Source: Gelatiniphilus marinus | GTDB lineage: Bacteria; Bacteroidota; Bacteroidia; Flavobacteriales; Flavobacteriaceae | Direction: 5' to 3' (one strand) | DNA: 64,000 nt | NCBI RefSeq assembly: GCF_042678305.1 | Contig: NZ_JBHUDT010000002.1 | Part shown: positions 24,316-34,042 of the stretch, piece by piece | Numbering within the stretch: position 1 is the first letter of the stretch | Layout: each line of letters begins with the position of its first letter | Notes under the pieces: generated by a model | What the model saw: the letters and a program-made list of their open reading frames with translations, nothing else | What the model was told of the DNA's origin: nothing | The model's database searches: none | Position numbers and translations under genes: made by a program

Positions 24316-25296
24316 ATGATAGATAGTAACGCCATTTTTAATATTAAAACACAAACGGAGTTTGAAGATTTAGCACTGCAAATCTTTAACCACCAATTTA
24401 AAAACAATCGGGTTTACAGGTCGTTTTGCGATTTACTTTACAAGCACCCAAGCGATGTTGTGTCTATGCAAGACATCCCGTTTTTGCCCATTCAGTTTTT
24501 TAAATCGCACAACATAGTTAGTGCTAATGATGATATTAAAACCACCTTTACAAGCTCCGGAATAACAGGAAGCTTAACAAGCAAACACCATGTAACTAAC
24601 TTAAAAATTTATGAACAAAGTTTTACTAAAGGGTTTCAGCAGTTTTATGGCAATGTTGAAGACTACGTGGTTTTGGCTTTGTTGCCTTCATATTTAGAGC
24701 GTGAAGGCTCATCGCTAATTTACATGGTGAACAGCATGATTTCGCAATCAAAACATCCCGAAAGCGGTTTTTATCTTAATAATATTTCTGAATTAAAAGA
24801 CACTTTGGTTAGGCTGGATTCCAAAGGAAAAAAAGTATTGTTAATTGGGGTGTCTTTTGCATTGTTGGATTTGGTTGAGACCTATCAATTCAATCTTAAA
24901 AACACCATTGTTATGGAAACTGGCGGCATGAAAGGCAGACGAAAAGAATTGATAAGAGCCGATTTGCACAACAGGCTTAAAGCTGGTTTTGGCGTTAAAA
25001 CCATACATAGCGAATATGGTATGACCGAACTTTTAAGTCAGGCCTACTCCAAAGGCAACGGAATTTTTACTAGCCCAGGTTGGATGCGGGTATTAACGCG
25101 CGATACAGAAGATGCTTTAACCATTCAAGAATCAGGAAAAACAGGTGGCATAAATGTAATTGATTTAGCAAATATTAATTCTTGCGCATTTATTGCTACT
25201 CAAGATTTAGGAAAAACCTATAATAACACTAACTTCGAGGTTATTGGTCGTTTTGATAATTCTGATATTCGAGGCTGTAACTTAATGGTGTTATAA
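24316..25296 (+). CDS. LuxE-like acyl-protein synthetase/AMP-forming enzyme
   Basis: 326 residues from ATG 24316. It matches the LuxE/acyl-protein synthetase family: FLPIQFFKSH near the start, the nucleotide-loop TFTSSGITGSLTSKH (about residues 76-90), METGGMKGRRKE and HSEYGMTELLSQAY, the last being the adenylation core motif. LuxE activates fatty acids in bacterial luminescence, but relatives in Bacteroidota occur without luciferase and the substrate is unknown. No lux genes are near. A terminator follows at 25399. Confidence 0.8.
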   Translation: MIDSNAIFNIKTQTEFEDLALQIFNHQFKNNRVYRSFCDLLYKHPSDVVSMQDIPFLPIQFFKSHNIVSANDDIKTTFTSSGITGSLTSKHHVTNLKIYEQSFTKGFQQFYGNVEDYVVLALLPSYLEREGSSLIYMVNSMISQSKHPESGFYLNNISELKDTLVRLDSKGKKVLLIGVSFALLDLVETYQFNLKNTIVMETGGMKGRRKELIRADLHNRLKAGFGVKTIHSEYGMTELLSQAYSKGNGIFTSPGWMRVLTRDTEDALTIQESGKTGGINVIDLANINSCAFIATQDLGKTYNNTNFEVIGRFDNSDIRGCNLMVL

Positions 25297-25398
25297 CTTT
25301 GTTAAAATTACAAATGTACTGTAAGTAGCCGGTATCAGTTTCGACTAAAACAAAGCTAAGAAAAAGAAAGATTGATTTTTTAGTTAGTTGGTTTAAGA

Positions 25399-25425
25399 AA
25401 GCCTGGGTTGTAAACCCAGGCTTTT
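25399..25425 (+). terminator. strong intrinsic terminator
   Basis: AAGCCTGGGTT-GTA-AACCCAGGCTT, a perfect 11-bp stem (25399-25423) with a TTTTG tail. It ends either the LuxE-like transcript or a small RNA that would begin at the TAACTTTG box at 25294-25301. The rest of 25426-25578 is AT-rich with no gene. Confidence 0.85.
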
Positions 25426-25578
25426 GTTATTTTGTTCCAAAGTTGTATTGCCATTTTCAGAAATACATAGGTTTTACTCAAATTGATTGTATCATCTTTA
25501 TAAATATTGCAGTTCAGCTAACTTTCAATTTAAAATCTATTGTTTATTTTTATGTTTTATAAATAAATAAAAAACAAA

Positions 25579-26049
25579 ATGAAAGTTATAAATCAAAACA
25601 TCCGTATAGACGGTATCGATAAAAAAATACTTCGCGCTTTAATGCAAGATGCCCGAACCCCAATTCTGGAAATAGCAAGAAATGTTGGTATTTCTGGAGC
25701 TGCCATCCACCAGCGTTTACGAAAACTAGAAAAATCTGGCCTCATCTCTGGATCAAAATTCGTTATCAACCCCAAAGTATTGGGTTATACCACTATGGCT
25801 TTTATAGGTATTTATCTAGATAGGGCCATAAGCAACCCCGAAGCTGTAAAGCAATTAAAAAAAATACCCGAAGTTATAGAATGCCACTATACTACAGGTA
25901 ATTGGAGTGTTTTTATAAAAATTTTGTGTAAAGACAACGAACATTTAATGCACTTGCTTAACAAAGAAATCCAATCGATCTCCGGTGTGTCGCGTACCGA
26001 AACCTTTATTTCTTTAGATCAGCAAATTGATAGGCAGATAACTATATAA
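25579..26049 (+). CDS. Lrp/AsnC family transcriptional regulator
   Basis: 156 residues. N-terminal helix-turn-helix (IDKKILRALMQDARTPILEIARNVGISGAAIHQRLRKLEKSGLI) and a C-terminal RAM/AsnC ligand domain (IGIYLDRAISNPEAVKQLKKIPEVIECHYTTGNWSVFIKI). Members form octamers and respond to amino acids. It is monocistronic, without a nearby amino-acid gene, so its targets cannot be read from context. Confidence 0.93.
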   Translation: MKVINQNIRIDGIDKKILRALMQDARTPILEIARNVGISGAAIHQRLRKLEKSGLISGSKFVINPKVLGYTTMAFIGIYLDRAISNPEAVKQLKKIPEVIECHYTTGNWSVFIKILCKDNEHLMHLLNKEIQSISGVSRTETFISLDQQIDRQITI

Positions 26050-26141
26050 AAACCTGTGGTAAAAACTTAAATTCATGTAAGGTGTTTTTTATTATTGGTG
26101 TAATTTTTGATATTATTGTAGAGCAATTATAAATCTTACCC

Positions 26142-26679
26142 ATGAAAAAAACACTATTATCTTCGCTAGTGGCATTTTTGTTTTGTTCTGTTTCTTTTTC
26201 GCAAAGCGAAACAGGGCCAAGTACTGCCCCGCAAAATTTTAACGAAATTAAACTTAACGGACTCTACCTTGTTCTTGGCGCTTTTGATGTAACCTACGAA
26301 CGCACAATTAATGAAGAATCTGCTTTTGGCTTAAATGTATTCCTCACTTTGGATGACGAATTAAATGACGATATAAATTATTATATTTCGCCTTATTACC
26401 GTTTTTATTTTGGCAACAAATACGCTGCTGGTTTTTTTTGTAGAAGGTTTTGGTATGTTAAACTCTGTTAACGAAACTGTTTTTAATAATAACGGTGGCA
26501 TTGAAACAAAAAACGTAGCCGACTTTGCTTTGGGTATAGGTTTGGGCGGAAAATGGATTACCAAAAGTGGTTTTATTGGCGAATTAAATTTAGGCTTTGC
26601 AAGAAATCTTTTTAATAACGATAGGTACGACTACGATATTATTGCAAAAGCTGGTATTACTTTGGGTTACAGATTTTAA
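26142..26679 (+). pseudogene. DUF3575-like outer-membrane beta-barrel protein, frameshifted
   Basis: The first frame (26142-26471) has a signal peptide and NEIKLNGLYLVLGAFDVTYER, then YYISPYYRFYFGNKYAAGFF, after which it leaves frame and stops. The next frame continues VEGFGMLNSVNETVFNNNGG to the end GITLGYRF at 26679. The shift is in a run of eight T (26432-26439); seven would give one protein of about 178 residues, the expected size for these beta-barrel proteins that end in an aromatic residue. It is either a recent pseudogene, a slippage site or a sequencing error. Confidence 0.8.
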
Positions 26680-26721
26680 AATGCTTCTTTAAAAAAACAT
26701 CCATATTCAGAACAACTTGTT

Positions 26722-28248
26722 TTAAAAGTTATTTATATAGTTGTTTATATACAAAACCCTATTCTGAAGCCATTGTTTCATTATCAACTCATCGGTTACT
26801 AGGCCATTATTCCACATATTAAGGTTTCTTGCTTTAGCACCTTTAATAATAAAAGCATGTTCATCTATATAATCCATTAAATCATCAAGGTGATTGCTTG
26901 TAAAATCTAACCAGTGCTCCTTGATTAAAACTTTAATTTTAGGGTCTGTTAGCATTAGTTTTTTAAAAAAAGTGGTGCCAGCTTTAGCATCTGTCCAGAA
27001 TAAATCTTTATTTGGATTACTAAAATGCCGACTGGAGCCCTCAAACCCATAAGCCCAATCAAAATCCCAAAGCGGTCCCATCGTATATTTCCCTGTAGCC
27101 GTTTTGTGTAAATAAGTGCTTTTTGGGTGGTTAATTTCTTGATTGGAGGTTAGCATATTTACAATAAAGTATTTGGCAATAGATTCGCCATCAATAAAAT
27201 CAAGATAATTATTATTTGGGAAATCGTTGCTAGCTACCAAGGCTTCAAAGGTATTCCATTCACTTTTTATGGCATCGAGTTCAGCCTGCGTATCTAAATC
27301 TGGATCTTTTACCATTACAGGTAAGTTATAGTTGGCCGATCTAAATTGCCAATCCTCATCATAATATTGATCTAATTCTAACAACAAGCCATCTTTACCT
27401 ACATTTACTCTATTGGTTTTAATCTCTAACTGTTCTGTTAAGCCATATACGCCAAGGTAATTGCCATTTAAGGTTAATTCTACAGGTATAATGGTATTGG
27501 TAAATGGCATGTCTAACATGCGCCCGATTGTAAAGGCTACATTGTTTAATAAATGTACACCGTCTTGATAATCGGCTAAGAGTACCCAATCTTTTTCAGG
27601 TAATAACCGGGAAAGAGCATCTTTGTGCGATACTAGCGTTTCTTTGCTATCCAGTTTTATTTTAAAAGGCTTTTTTGGCCATGCCCAAGTAGAATTGCCC
27701 CTGCCTTTTATTCTGGCGTTTTCACTAAATTCAAAAACCCGATCTTCATATTTAGATTGTCCATCAATGGTCAATTTTGCATTCAAATAGTCATCTTTAG
27801 AAACAATGGGTGCAGCTCCTTCTGTTTCAATATAAATATGGGCTAAAGCATCATCCCACGAAATGTTGACGGTGTATGTTTTAGTGGCGCCTGATTCAGA
27901 TTTTAAGCTATAAGTAATTGGCGTTCTAAAATCAACCGTACTACTTGCGCTAACTTGCTCTAAATTATCAATTTTTACAGATTGAGCATTTGTAGTAAAC
28001 GTAGGAATAGAGTTGAAAAAATATGTTTTAAGCGTTCCGCTAATACTGCCATTATCAATATTAAAAACAACGTCTTCTTTTAAATAGGGGTTGTTTTTCT
28101 TTTCAAGAATAAAGCTTTCAAAAACTAGATCTGTTTCTTCTACTTCTTGTTTGGCTATAACTTCATTTTTGCTACAGCTTGCAAGACTTATAAAGCTAAC
28201 AGTTAAAAAGAGATAAATTATTTTAGACTGTTTTATTAAATTACCCAT
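26722..28248 (-). CDS. CotH-kinase-like lipoprotein
   Basis: 508 residues. Lipoprotein signal ending SLASCSKN (Cys25). Residues about 40-135 form an Ig-like domain (ISGTLKTYFFNSIP, YTVNISWDD). The CotH kinase-like part follows: IKGRGNSTWAWPKKPFKIKL, EKDWVLLADYQDGVHLLNNV, NYLGVYGLTEQLEIKTNRV, and MGPLWDFDWAYGFEG, the family's Asp-rich active site. CotH proteins phosphorylate serine residues of spore-coat proteins in Bacillus; in Bacteroidota the role is unknown and the signal puts it on the cell envelope. Confidence 0.88.
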   Translation of the reverse strand: MGNLIKQSKIIYLFLTVSFISLASCSKNEVIAKQEVEETDLVFESFILEKKNNPYLKEDVVFNIDNGSISGTLKTYFFNSIPTFTTNAQSVKIDNLEQVSASSTVDFRTPITYSLKSESGATKTYTVNISWDDALAHIYIETEGAAPIVSKDDYLNAKLTIDGQSKYEDRVFEFSENARIKGRGNSTWAWPKKPFKIKLDSKETLVSHKDALSRLLPEKDWVLLADYQDGVHLLNNVAFTIGRMLDMPFTNTIIPVELTLNGNYLGVYGLTEQLEIKTNRVNVGKDGLLLELDQYYDEDWQFRSANYNLPVMVKDPDLDTQAELDAIKSEWNTFEALVASNDFPNNNYLDFIDGESIAKYFIVNMLTSNQEINHPKSTYLHKTATGKYTMGPLWDFDWAYGFEGSSRHFSNPNKDLFWTDAKAGTTFFKKLMLTDPKIKVLIKEHWLDFTSNHLDDLMDYIDEHAFIIKGAKARNLNMWNNGLVTDELIMKQWLQNRVLYINNYINNF

Positions 28249-28341
28249 TAATTTTTTTATTAAAACTTAAAGGCAAATTTAATTATTCTAAAAACATTCT
28301 ATTCTTGGTTTTTAATCAATATATGGTTGCTTTTTTGTCAA

Positions 28342-29883
28342 TTACATCTTCATCAACCAAGAGCGCACATCTACTTCTTGTTTTATAATATGGCGCAAGT
28401 CTTCAATTTTAACACGTTGCTGCTCCATAGTATCGCGATGGCGAATGGTAACGGTGTTGTCTTTTAAAGTATCATGATCTACGGTAACACAAAACGGGGT
28501 TCCGTTAGCATCTTGCCTTCTGTAGCGTCTTCCTACTGCGTCTTTTTCATCGTAATCTACATTAAAGTCCCACTTTAAATCTTCAACAATTTGTTTTGCA
28601 ATTTCTGGCAGGCCATCTTTTTTAACCAATGGTAAAATTGCAGCTTTAACCGGAGCTAAAACACTTGGTAATTTTAATACGGTTCGTGTGGTTCCGTTTT
28701 CAAGCTCTTCTTCTTGTAACGAATTTGAGAATACTGCCAAAAACATACGGTCTAAGCCTATGGAGGTTTCTAAAACATACGGTGTATAGCTAGCATTTTG
28801 TTCATGATCGAAATATTGCAATTTTTTCCCTGAATATTCTTCGTGTGCTTTTAAATCGAAATCGGTTCGCGAGTGAATACCTTCTAATTCTTTAAATCCA
28901 AATGGGAATTTAAACTCTATATCGGTAGCGGCATCGGCATAGTGTGCTAGTTTTTCGTGGTCGTGGTAGCGGTAATTTTCTTCGCCCATTCCTAAAGATA
29001 AGTGCCATTTTAATCGGGCTTCTTTCCAGTGCTCGTACCATTCTTTTTGGGTGCCAGGTTTAATAAAAAACTGCATTTCCATTTGTTCGAACTCGCGCAT
29101 TCTAAAAATAAATTGTCTTGCCACAATCTCGTTTCTAAAGGCTTTTCCGGTTTGTGCAATACCAAACGGAATTTTCATGCGCCCTGTTTTTTGTACGTTT
29201 AAAAAATTAACAAAAATACCTTGGGCGGTTTCTGGTCGCAGGTACAAATCCATTGCCGAATCTGCAGATGCGCCTAATTTAGTGCCAAACATTAGGTTAA
29301 ACTGTTTTACATCGGTCCAGTTTTTACTGCCCGTTAATGGGCAGGCAATTTCCAGTTCTTCAATAAGTAATTTAACATCGGTTAAATCTTCATTTTCTAA
29401 AGATTTTGCCATCCGCGAAAGCGTTGTATTTATTTTTTCTTGATAGCCTAAAACGCGTTTGTTGGTTGAAACAAATTCAGCTTTGTTAAAAGCATCGCCA
29501 AAACGTTTTGCAGCTTTTTTAACTTCTTTATCGATTTTAGCTTCTAATTTGGCACAGTAATCTTCAATTAAAACATCGGCGCGATAGCGTTTTTTCGAGT
29601 CTTTATTATCAATTAATGGGTCGTTAAACGCATCAACGTGCCCCGAAGCTTTCCAAATAGTTGGATGCATAAATATAGCTGAGTCTATGCCCACAATATT
29701 ATCGTTCATTTGCACTATGGCTTTCCACCAGTAGTCGCGTATGTTTTTCTTTAATTCTGCACCGTTTTGTGCATAGTCGTAAACGGCACTTAAACCGTCG
29801 TAGATTTCGCTGCTCTGAAATATGTACCCATACTCTTTAGCATGCGATATTACCTTTTTAAATGTATCGTCTTGATTTGCCAT
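28342..29883 (-). CDS. glyS: glycyl-tRNA synthetase (alpha2 type)
   Basis: 513 residues from the ATG at 29883 (MANQDDTFKKVISHAKEYGY); 21 upstream in-frame residues are AT-rich leader. Class II synthetase: motif 2 GKAFRNEIVARQFIFRMREFEQMEMQFF, LDRMFLAVF as motif 3, and the anticodon-binding C-terminus (LAPVKAAILPLV, GRRYRRQDANGTPFCVTVD). This is the homodimeric eukaryote/archaea-like form, as usual in Bacteroidota. It stands alone on the minus strand. Confidence 0.96.
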   Translation of the reverse strand: MANQDDTFKKVISHAKEYGYIFQSSEIYDGLSAVYDYAQNGAELKKNIRDYWWKAIVQMNDNIVGIDSAIFMHPTIWKASGHVDAFNDPLIDNKDSKKRYRADVLIEDYCAKLEAKIDKEVKKAAKRFGDAFNKAEFVSTNKRVLGYQEKINTTLSRMAKSLENEDLTDVKLLIEELEIACPLTGSKNWTDVKQFNLMFGTKLGASADSAMDLYLRPETAQGIFVNFLNVQKTGRMKIPFGIAQTGKAFRNEIVARQFIFRMREFEQMEMQFFIKPGTQKEWYEHWKEARLKWHLSLGMGEENYRYHDHEKLAHYADAATDIEFKFPFGFKELEGIHSRTDFDLKAHEEYSGKKLQYFDHEQNASYTPYVLETSIGLDRMFLAVFSNSLQEEELENGTTRTVLKLPSVLAPVKAAILPLVKKDGLPEIAKQIVEDLKWDFNVDYDEKDAVGRRYRRQDANGTPFCVTVDHDTLKDNTVTIRHRDTMEQQRVKIEDLRHIIKQEVDVRSWLMKM

Positions 29884-30005
29884 AACTGCAAAAATATAAA
29901 ACCGCTTTAAATTAACATCTTGTTTGTTGAAAAATAAATAAAGCAATTTTTTTAATGAAATACATGAGTGATAATTTTGTTTTAAGAATATTTTAAAGAT
30001 TCAAA

Positions 30006-31490
30006 CTAAATGCATTTAGAAATTATATCATTAGCTTCGTTTACCCATTTCTGTAAATTAGGATTGTGTTTCAAATTGAGGGTATATAAATCAATAGCTT
30101 TTTGAGCATTATTTAGCGCCTTTTTCTTGTTTTTGAAAATGTAGCAATAAAGTTTCGACAATTCTAAATACGAATGTGAAAGGCTTGTACTATGCCTCCC
30201 ATTTACTTTTACTAAATCTGGAAAGTATTGTTCTATTAATTGTATTGATTTCTTATAATCGCTTTTGGCACTATTGTGATCTTTTAGATTAGTATTGATA
30301 ATGCCTCGGCCATAATAAAAACGAGATAAATCAAGAGGGTTAAAGTTAGAGCCAGAGTTGATAATGTCTAAGTAAGTGCTTATCGCTTTGCTTTGATATT
30401 CTTTAGAAGTTTCAATCAAATCTATGTCGGTCATGTTTGTTTTGTAAAATTTTTGTGTGTAAAGATTAGATATATTATTGTATAGATTCGACTTAAGTTG
30501 ATTGGTTCTTATATTTGAAATTCTTTTTTTATCACAATTATTAATTATTTCGAGTGCTTGTTCTGAAAATGCTAAAGCTTGATCAAATTCTTTCTTTTTG
30601 GTATTAAGATTTATATAAGATATAATTGAGCTTAATAAAAGGTTTGCATCTTCAATATTTTGAATATTGGACTTTGATTTATATTTAATTGCTTCTACTA
30701 GGAAGGGTTCTGCTAGCATTAAATCATCTCTATCAGCATACAAGGTGTAAATATTTTGATTAATTTTACCTAGCATGAAATCATATTTGTTCAGATAAAT
30801 CATGTTTAGATCCTCGAAAATCTTTAAAGCCTTCTCAAAGTTTCTTTTTGATTTTTTAAATTTGCCCATTCTTTTAAAATAGAATCCTAAATCCGAAAAA
30901 AGGTCTCCTTTATTAGATAAAAACAGTTCATCTTCCCTTTTAAGTTGATTAATTTTTTTTTCTGCAGTAATTAAGTGAAAATATGCTTTGTCAAAATTTG
31001 GCTCCGTATCAAATAAATAAATATTGCCCATGTATGAATTTATCACAGCAGTGTCAAAGGTGTTATTGTTTAGAGGTAATAAGATTTTAAATACAGATAG
31101 AGATTTTCTCATTTCACCTGAAATATAAAATGATATGGCTTTTTGAATATTAGGTTGCTCTAGATTTTTTAATTTGATAATGTTATCGTTAAAATCATAT
31201 CCTTTTAAAATAGGGTCCTCATTTATAATAGATTTGGCAAAAATTAACTTCGCAGAATATGTTCCTTCAAAGAAAGATACACTAAAAAGGAGCTGATTGA
31301 TTTTTTCTTCCCTCAAATCCTTTAGTACTGTAATTTGTGAGACCACTTTTTCTTTTTTGTTTGACACAAAATGATTGAGAATAATTCCTCCAAATACAAT
31401 TAAACCAACAATCAATGGTCTATATTTTATTATTGCTTTATAAAAACCAGCTTGTTGTTCTAAATTTTCTAATTGAGTAAAGTAATCCAA
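30006..31490 (-). CDS. membrane-anchored tetratricopeptide-repeat protein
   Basis: 494 residues. One membrane helix at about 25-42 (YRPLIVGLIVFGGIILNHFV) after a short cytoplasmic start, then an all-helical body. TPR units are seen in KRMGKFKKSKRNFEKALKIF, FDQALAFSEQALEIIN, KDHNSAKSDYKKSIQLIEQY and KALNNAQKAIDLY. There is no catalytic domain. It may be a truncated relative of TPR-containing sensor proteins. Gene alone, divergent from comF with a 131-base gap. No function can be assigned. Confidence 0.7.
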   Translation of the reverse strand: MDYFTQLENLEQQAGFYKAIIKYRPLIVGLIVFGGIILNHFVSNKKEKVVSQITVLKDLREEKINQLLFSVSFFEGTYSAKLIFAKSIINEDPILKGYDFNDNIIKLKNLEQPNIQKAISFYISGEMRKSLSVFKILLPLNNNTFDTAVINSYMGNIYLFDTEPNFDKAYFHLITAEKKINQLKREDELFLSNKGDLFSDLGFYFKRMGKFKKSKRNFEKALKIFEDLNMIYLNKYDFMLGKINQNIYTLYADRDDLMLAEPFLVEAIKYKSKSNIQNIEDANLLLSSIISYINLNTKKKEFDQALAFSEQALEIINNCDKKRISNIRTNQLKSNLYNNISNLYTQKFYKTNMTDIDLIETSKEYQSKAISTYLDIINSGSNFNPLDLSRFYYGRGIINTNLKDHNSAKSDYKKSIQLIEQYFPDLVKVNGRHSTSLSHSYLELSKLYCYIFKNKKKALNNAQKAIDLYTLNLKHNPNLQKWVNEANDIISKCI

Positions 31491-31563
31491 TTTTTTAATT
31501 TTTGTTAAATATAGTAATTGTAAATAGGATGTGTAAGTATTTTTTCTAAGAGATAACTTTTGT

Positions 31564-31571
31564 TAAATTTG
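31564..31571 (+). promoter_or_regulatory. -7 promoter element (TAAATTTG) of comF
   Basis: A match to TAnnTTTG 51 bases before the comF start codon, in the gap between the divergent TPR gene and comF. Confidence 0.5.
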
Positions 31572-31621
31572 AATTATTATAGTCGTTTATATTTTTAGCT
31601 TAATAGACCACATTTACACAA

Positions 31622-32299
31622 ATGTTTAAATCAATTATCAATCTTTTCTTCCCAAAAGTATGCTACGCGTGTCTTAATTTATTAAACGACAACGCCGATA
31701 CCATTTGTATTGATTGCCGCCACGATTTGCCCGTTACCAATTTTCATTTTGATGATAACGATGCGGTAAAAAAGGTGCTTTACGGCAGAGCGAAAATTGA
31801 AAACGGCACCGCGCTTTTTAGGTTCGAAAAAAAAGGATTGGTGCAACAGCTTATTCATGGGTTAAAATACAAGGGTTACGAAAGTATTGGGCTTTTCTTG
31901 GGTAATTGGCTTGGTGGCGAATTAAAAGCCGTTGCACAATACAGCAGCATTGATGTTGTAATTCCTGTACCGCTTCATAAAAACAAATTAAAAAAAAGAG
32001 GCTTTAACCAAGTGGCTAAGTTTGGGCAGCAAATTGCAAATGCTCTAAATATAAACTACAAAGACGATGTGCTTGTAAAAGTAACCAATACAAAATCGCA
32101 GGTCAATAAAAAACGCTTTGCACGGTGGAATAACAATGAAGAGTTATTTACTTTACAAAATGCATCAACTATTAAAAACAAACACATTCTTTTGGTTGAC
32201 GATATTATTACAACCGGGGCAACACTCGAAGCTTGTATTGCTGTTTTAAACCAAGCCGAAAACATAAAAATAAGTATCGCCACCATGGCAATAGCTTAA
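31622..32299 (+). CDS. ComF family phosphoribosyltransferase-like protein
   Basis: 225 residues. N-terminal zinc-ribbon-like cysteines (VCYACLNLLND, TICIDC), VIPVPLHKNKLKKRGFNQ and the PRPP loop ILLVDDIITTGATLEAC. ComF proteins take part in DNA uptake and processing of incoming single-stranded DNA in competent bacteria, though the exact activity is unsettled. Flavobacterial genomes carry it widely, including strains not known to be competent. Confidence 0.9.
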   Translation: MFKSIINLFFPKVCYACLNLLNDNADTICIDCRHDLPVTNFHFDDNDAVKKVLYGRAKIENGTALFRFEKKGLVQQLIHGLKYKGYESIGLFLGNWLGGELKAVAQYSSIDVVIPVPLHKNKLKKRGFNQVAKFGQQIANALNINYKDDVLVKVTNTKSQVNKKRFARWNNNEELFTLQNASTIKNKHILLVDDIITTGATLEACIAVLNQAENIKISIATMAIA

Positions 32300-32400
32300 T
32301 GTGTTATGCGTTATGTTTCTAAAATTATTTAGTATTAATTTTGTTTGTATATAAATTTCTTTATTCTGTTTTTTGCGAATTTCAGAACAAAAAATTCATG

Positions 32401-32408
32401 TACTTTTG
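32401..32408 (+). promoter_or_regulatory. -7 promoter element (TACTTTTG)
   Basis: A full TAnnTTTG match 20 bases before the ATG at 32429. It supports the start at 32429 rather than an earlier in-frame ATG at about 32345-32400. Confidence 0.65.
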
Positions 32409-32428
32409 CTAAAATTTATAATGAGTCG

Positions 32429-34042
32429 ATGAGCAAGACCCTTTCTAACTTTATTTTTATAGCATTTATATGTTTGGTTTTTATTAATTGCGCCAACAGA
32501 GGCACACCAGGTGGCGGGCCAAAAGACGAAACGCCACCAAGCATTGAAAAATCTACTCCAGAAAACTTTTCAACAAATTTTAAAGGTAATGAAATTAGGA
32601 TTGTTTTTGATGAATACATTAAAATTAAAGACATAAAAAAACAACTTATAATATCGCCTCCAATGACATGGCAACCAGACATAACACCGCTTGGTAACGC
32701 CAGTAAAGAAATTAAGATTAGAATTAACGATACGCTACCGCCCAATACAACCTATGCCTTTAATTTTGGAAATAGTATTACCGATAATAACGAAGGCAAC
32801 CCCTTTCCGTATTATCGCTATGTGTTTTCAACTGGCGATTACATTGATTCGTTAACCGTAAAAGGGCAAATTGTAGATGCCTTAAAACGCCAGCCCGAAA
32901 CCTTTGTAACGGTAGGTTTGTACGAGGTAGATTCTACTTTTAACGACTCCATTGTATATAAACAAACACCAAAGTATATTACCAATACTCTAGATAGCCT
33001 TACCACCTTTTCCATTGAAAACATTAAAGCCGGAAAATATATGCTCATGGCTTTAAAAGATGGTAATGGCGATAATAAATTTCAACAAAAAACAGATCAG
33101 ATTGCGTTTCATAAAAACTTTATTGAGGTGCCCAACGACTCGCTTTATACCTTAAAACTATTTTCTGAAGCCCCAGATTTTAAAGCCGTAAGACCCCGTT
33201 TGGTGTCTGGCGAGAAAATAGCTTTTGGTTACGAAGGCGATTTTAAAGACATGAAAATTAAGATAACTTCTGAAACACCAGAAGATTTTGCGCACAGGAT
33301 TACCAAAGACGAAAAAGCAGATACGCTTTACTATTGGTACAAGCCCAGATTGAAAGAAGTAGATTCGTTGCTGTTTAAGGTATCGCACCCTACTTTTGAA
33401 AAAGATTACACGGTACGCATTAGCGAGCAAAAACGAGACTCGTTAATAATTAAAGCCCAACCCTCTGGCACCATTGATTACGAAGCGCCTTTTAAGATTT
33501 TTGCCAACATTCCTTTTGCAGATTTTAATGCTTCAAAAATTAGTGTTATCGATAAAGACTCTTTAAATGTTGAATTTAAGACTGAATACGATTCCATTAC
33601 AAATGCCTATAATTTCAACTTTAAGAAAACCGAAGACAACACCTATAATATTCAAGTATTGCCCGAGGCTTTTACAGATTTTTTCGATAATAAAAATGAT
33701 TCTTTAAATTATTCTGTAAAAACTAAAAAAGAGTCTGATTTTGGATCGGTTAGATTTACGCTTGTTAACGTAAAATACCCCATTATTTTTCAATTAACCA
33801 ATGCCAATGGAGAAGTTAAATACCAACAATATGCCACTAAACCCGAACCCTTGGATTTTTTAACTTTAGATTCTGGCAAGTATTTTATTAGAGTTGTTTT
33901 TGATGCCAATGGTAACGGCAAATACGATTCTGGTAATTATTTAAAAAAGATCCAGCCCGAGCGTGTAAGCCATTTTGAAATGGATAACGAGATTAGATCG
34001 GATTGGAGTTTTGTACAGACCTTAAATTTTAATGAAGAGTAA
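32429..34042 (+). CDS. Ig-like (SbsA/Big_5-type) domain lipoprotein
   Basis: 537 residues from ATG 32429. The lipoprotein signal is FIAFICLVFINCANRGTPGG with Cys at the lipobox, followed by GPKDETPPSIEKSTPENFSTNFKGNEIRIVFDEYI, the typical start of a Bacteroidota surface lipoprotein with an SbsA-like Ig domain (about 30-125). Further beta-rich modules follow (SLTVKGQIVDALKRQPETFVTVGLYE, GKYMLMALKDGNGDNKF), with Ca-binding-like DANGNGKYDSG near the end. No enzymatic motif. Probably a structural or assembly protein at the outer membrane. Its end overlaps the amidase gene by 14 bases. Confidence 0.78.
   Translation: MSKTLSNFIFIAFICLVFINCANRGTPGGGPKDETPPSIEKSTPENFSTNFKGNEIRIVFDEYIKIKDIKKQLIISPPMTWQPDITPLGNASKEIKIRINDTLPPNTTYAFNFGNSITDNNEGNPFPYYRYVFSTGDYIDSLTVKGQIVDALKRQPETFVTVGLYEVDSTFNDSIVYKQTPKYITNTLDSLTTFSIENIKAGKYMLMALKDGNGDNKFQQKTDQIAFHKNFIEVPNDSLYTLKLFSEAPDFKAVRPRLVSGEKIAFGYEGDFKDMKIKITSETPEDFAHRITKDEKADTLYYWYKPRLKEVDSLLFKVSHPTFEKDYTVRISEQKRDSLIIKAQPSGTIDYEAPFKIFANIPFADFNASKISVIDKDSLNVEFKTEYDSITNAYNFNFKKTEDNTYNIQVLPEAFTDFFDNKNDSLNYSVKTKKESDFGSVRFTLVNVKYPIIFQLTNANGEVKYQQYATKPEPLDFLTLDSGKYFIRVVFDANGNGKYDSGNYLKKIQPERVSHFEMDNEIRSDWSFVQTLNFNEE

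Noticed and set aside
24316..25296. LuxE-like gene as evidence for bioluminescence
   Set aside because: No luxA/B/C/D nearby; this family is common in non-luminous Bacteroidota.
29884..29946. Extra 21 residues ahead of glycyl-tRNA synthetase
   Set aside because: AT-rich leader (MLYLFFNKQDVNLKRFY), not conserved; MANQDDTFKKV is the usual start.
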